Below, piece by piece: positions 24,185 through 24,845 of a stretch of DNA of 24,845 nt; the first letter of the stretch is position 1, and the number at the start of each line of letters is the position of its first letter. The position numbers were made by a program, and so were the translations under genes. The stretch comes from Lentisphaeria bacterium (lineage in GTDB: Bacteria > Verrucomicrobiota > Lentisphaeria > Oligosphaerales > Oligosphaeraceae): positions 1 to 24,845 of the forward strand of contig JAEDMH010000016.1 in NCBI GenBank assembly GCA_016303095.1, read 5' to 3'. The notes below the pieces were generated by a model that saw only the letters and a program-made list of their open reading frames with translations, ran no database searches and had not been told where the DNA came from.

Positions 24185-24793
24185 ATGGCCCGTCCCGCCA
24201 CCCGACTCCTCTTCCTAGATGCCTGCATCCGCCGGGAACACTCCCGCACGGAAGCGCTGGCCCAAGCCTATCTGCGCCTGCGGCAGAAGCAAGGCCCCGT
24301 GGAATGCCAGACCGTCCTCCTGGAAGAGGAGGCACTTCTTCCCCTGAATGGGCGACGCCTGCAGGAGCGGGAGGAAGCCATCCAAAGGGGGGACTACCGG
24401 GGAGAGGCCTTCCGCCTCCCCCGGCAACTGGCCTGGGCCCAGGAGCTGGTCATCGCCGCCCCCTATTGGGACATGAGTTTTCCCGCCTCCCTGAAGCTCT
24501 ATTGGGAAAACTGCTGCGTCTACGGACTGACCTTCCGATACACCCCGGAGGGACAGCCCCAGGGACTCACCGCCCTCCAAAAAGCCACCTATCTCACCAC
24601 CAGCGGCGGCATCATCGGCAAGGCCGATTTCGGATTCCTCTATCTCCAGGGACTCCTCCAGGGGCTCCTGGGCGTTCCCACGGTGGAACGATTCTCCGCG
24701 GAAGGCCTGGATATCCTGGGAAACTCCCCCCAAGAGATTCTCCACCGCGCCAGGCAGGAAATGGAAGCCCATTTCCTGAACATGCCTCGCTAG
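24185..24793 (+). CDS. flavodoxin-fold NAD(P)H oxidoreductase (AzoR-like)
   Basis: A 202-residue cytoplasmic FMN enzyme of the NAD(P)H dehydrogenase (quinone)/azoreductase type. The fold starts with RLLFLDACIRREHSRTEALA, where Ser-Arg-Thr would bind FMN phosphate. AAPYWDMSFPASLKLYWENC (about 96-115) corresponds to the APMWNFSIPxxLKxxxD FMN-ring motif. YGLTFRYTPEG and TTSGGIIG follow as in AzoR. It would reduce quinones or azo/nitro compounds with two electrons. Its leader, CTCCCCTCCC, is pure pyrimidine directly before ATG. It lies 10 nt after the TMEM43 gene. Confidence 0.88.
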   Translation: MARPATRLLFLDACIRREHSRTEALAQAYLRLRQKQGPVECQTVLLEEEALLPLNGRRLQEREEAIQRGDYRGEAFRLPRQLAWAQELVIAAPYWDMSFPASLKLYWENCCVYGLTFRYTPEGQPQGLTALQKATYLTTSGGIIGKADFGFLYLQGLLQGLLGVPTVERFSAEGLDILGNSPQEILHRARQEMEAHFLNMPR

Positions 24794-24813
24794 CCTCCTC
24801 TTTCCGGGAGGCT
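24792..24813 (+). terminator. possible terminator hairpin after the oxidoreductase gene
   Basis: AGCCTCC (24792-24798) pairs with GGAGGCT (24807-24813) across an 8-nt loop, starting in the stop codon. Only a short TT and then C-rich sequence follow, so termination strength is doubtful. Confidence 0.4.
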
Positions 24814-24845
24814 TTCCCCTCCCCACGCAAACTATCTTGCCAAGG

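Noticed and set aside
20599..24249. A 1216-codon open frame on the minus strand
   Set aside because: It is antisense to the DUF4838 and TMEM43 genes, whose signal peptide, domains and leaders are clear. The antisense product has no recognisable motif.
1..24845. CRISPR arrays, tRNA/rRNA genes, insertion sequences, phage genes
   Set aside because: I saw no spaced direct repeats, cloverleaf-like segments, rRNA-like sequence, transposase motifs or terminal inverted repeats on either strand.

Overview
This is a GC-rich bacterial window in which every supportable gene lies on the + strand. They are packed into short operons with 6-108 nt gaps or ATGA overlaps. There are no RNA genes, insertion sequences, CRISPR arrays or gaps over 300 nt. 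The gene mix suggests a Lentisphaerota/PVC-group bacterium: a DUF4838 secreted protein, two PaaK-type ligases with a double-ACT protein, a membrane-HD PgpH-like protein, and an ExbB/ExbD/TPR envelope cassette. This assignment is an inference and could be wrong.

Layout: (1) 1-2035: the tail of an unidentified upstream gene, then paaK and a double-ACT protein, a pairing usual in aryl-acid/2-oxoacid metabolism. (2) 2063-2980: a drug/metabolite-type transporter. (3) 3043-9007: the most unusual block. A complete FtsK translocase is followed 6 nt later by a RodZ-like HTH membrane protein. Thirteen nt after that comes a second FtsK-family protein whose Walker A motif is destroyed and whose C-terminus is a HisE (phosphoribosyl-ATP pyrophosphatase) domain. 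HisG follows, so the first two enzymes of histidine synthesis sit at the end of a chromosome-translocase locus, one of them fused to a dead motor. (4) 9036-11867: a second PaaK-like ligase and an M18 aminopeptidase, ending in two GC-rich hairpins. (5) 11976-15527: PgpH-like HD phosphodiesterase, YbeY and a CNNM/CorC-type CBS protein, a conserved ribosome/RNA and membrane group. (6) 15595-17004: a single protein with two CDP-alcohol phosphatidyltransferase domains. (7) 17056-20551: ExbB, ExbD and an 800-residue secreted TPR protein, each joined to the next by an ATGA overlap. (8) 20569-24793: a secreted DUF4838 protein, a TMEM43-family membrane protein and a flavodoxin-fold NAD(P)H oxidoreductase.

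Many genes have no Shine-Dalgarno sequence. They start just after an almost pure C/T tract, while a few (the ACT protein, M18 peptidase, exbD) have clear purine-rich sites. The main candidate for something undescribed is the ftsK / rodZ-like / pseudo-FtsK-HisE / hisG locus.
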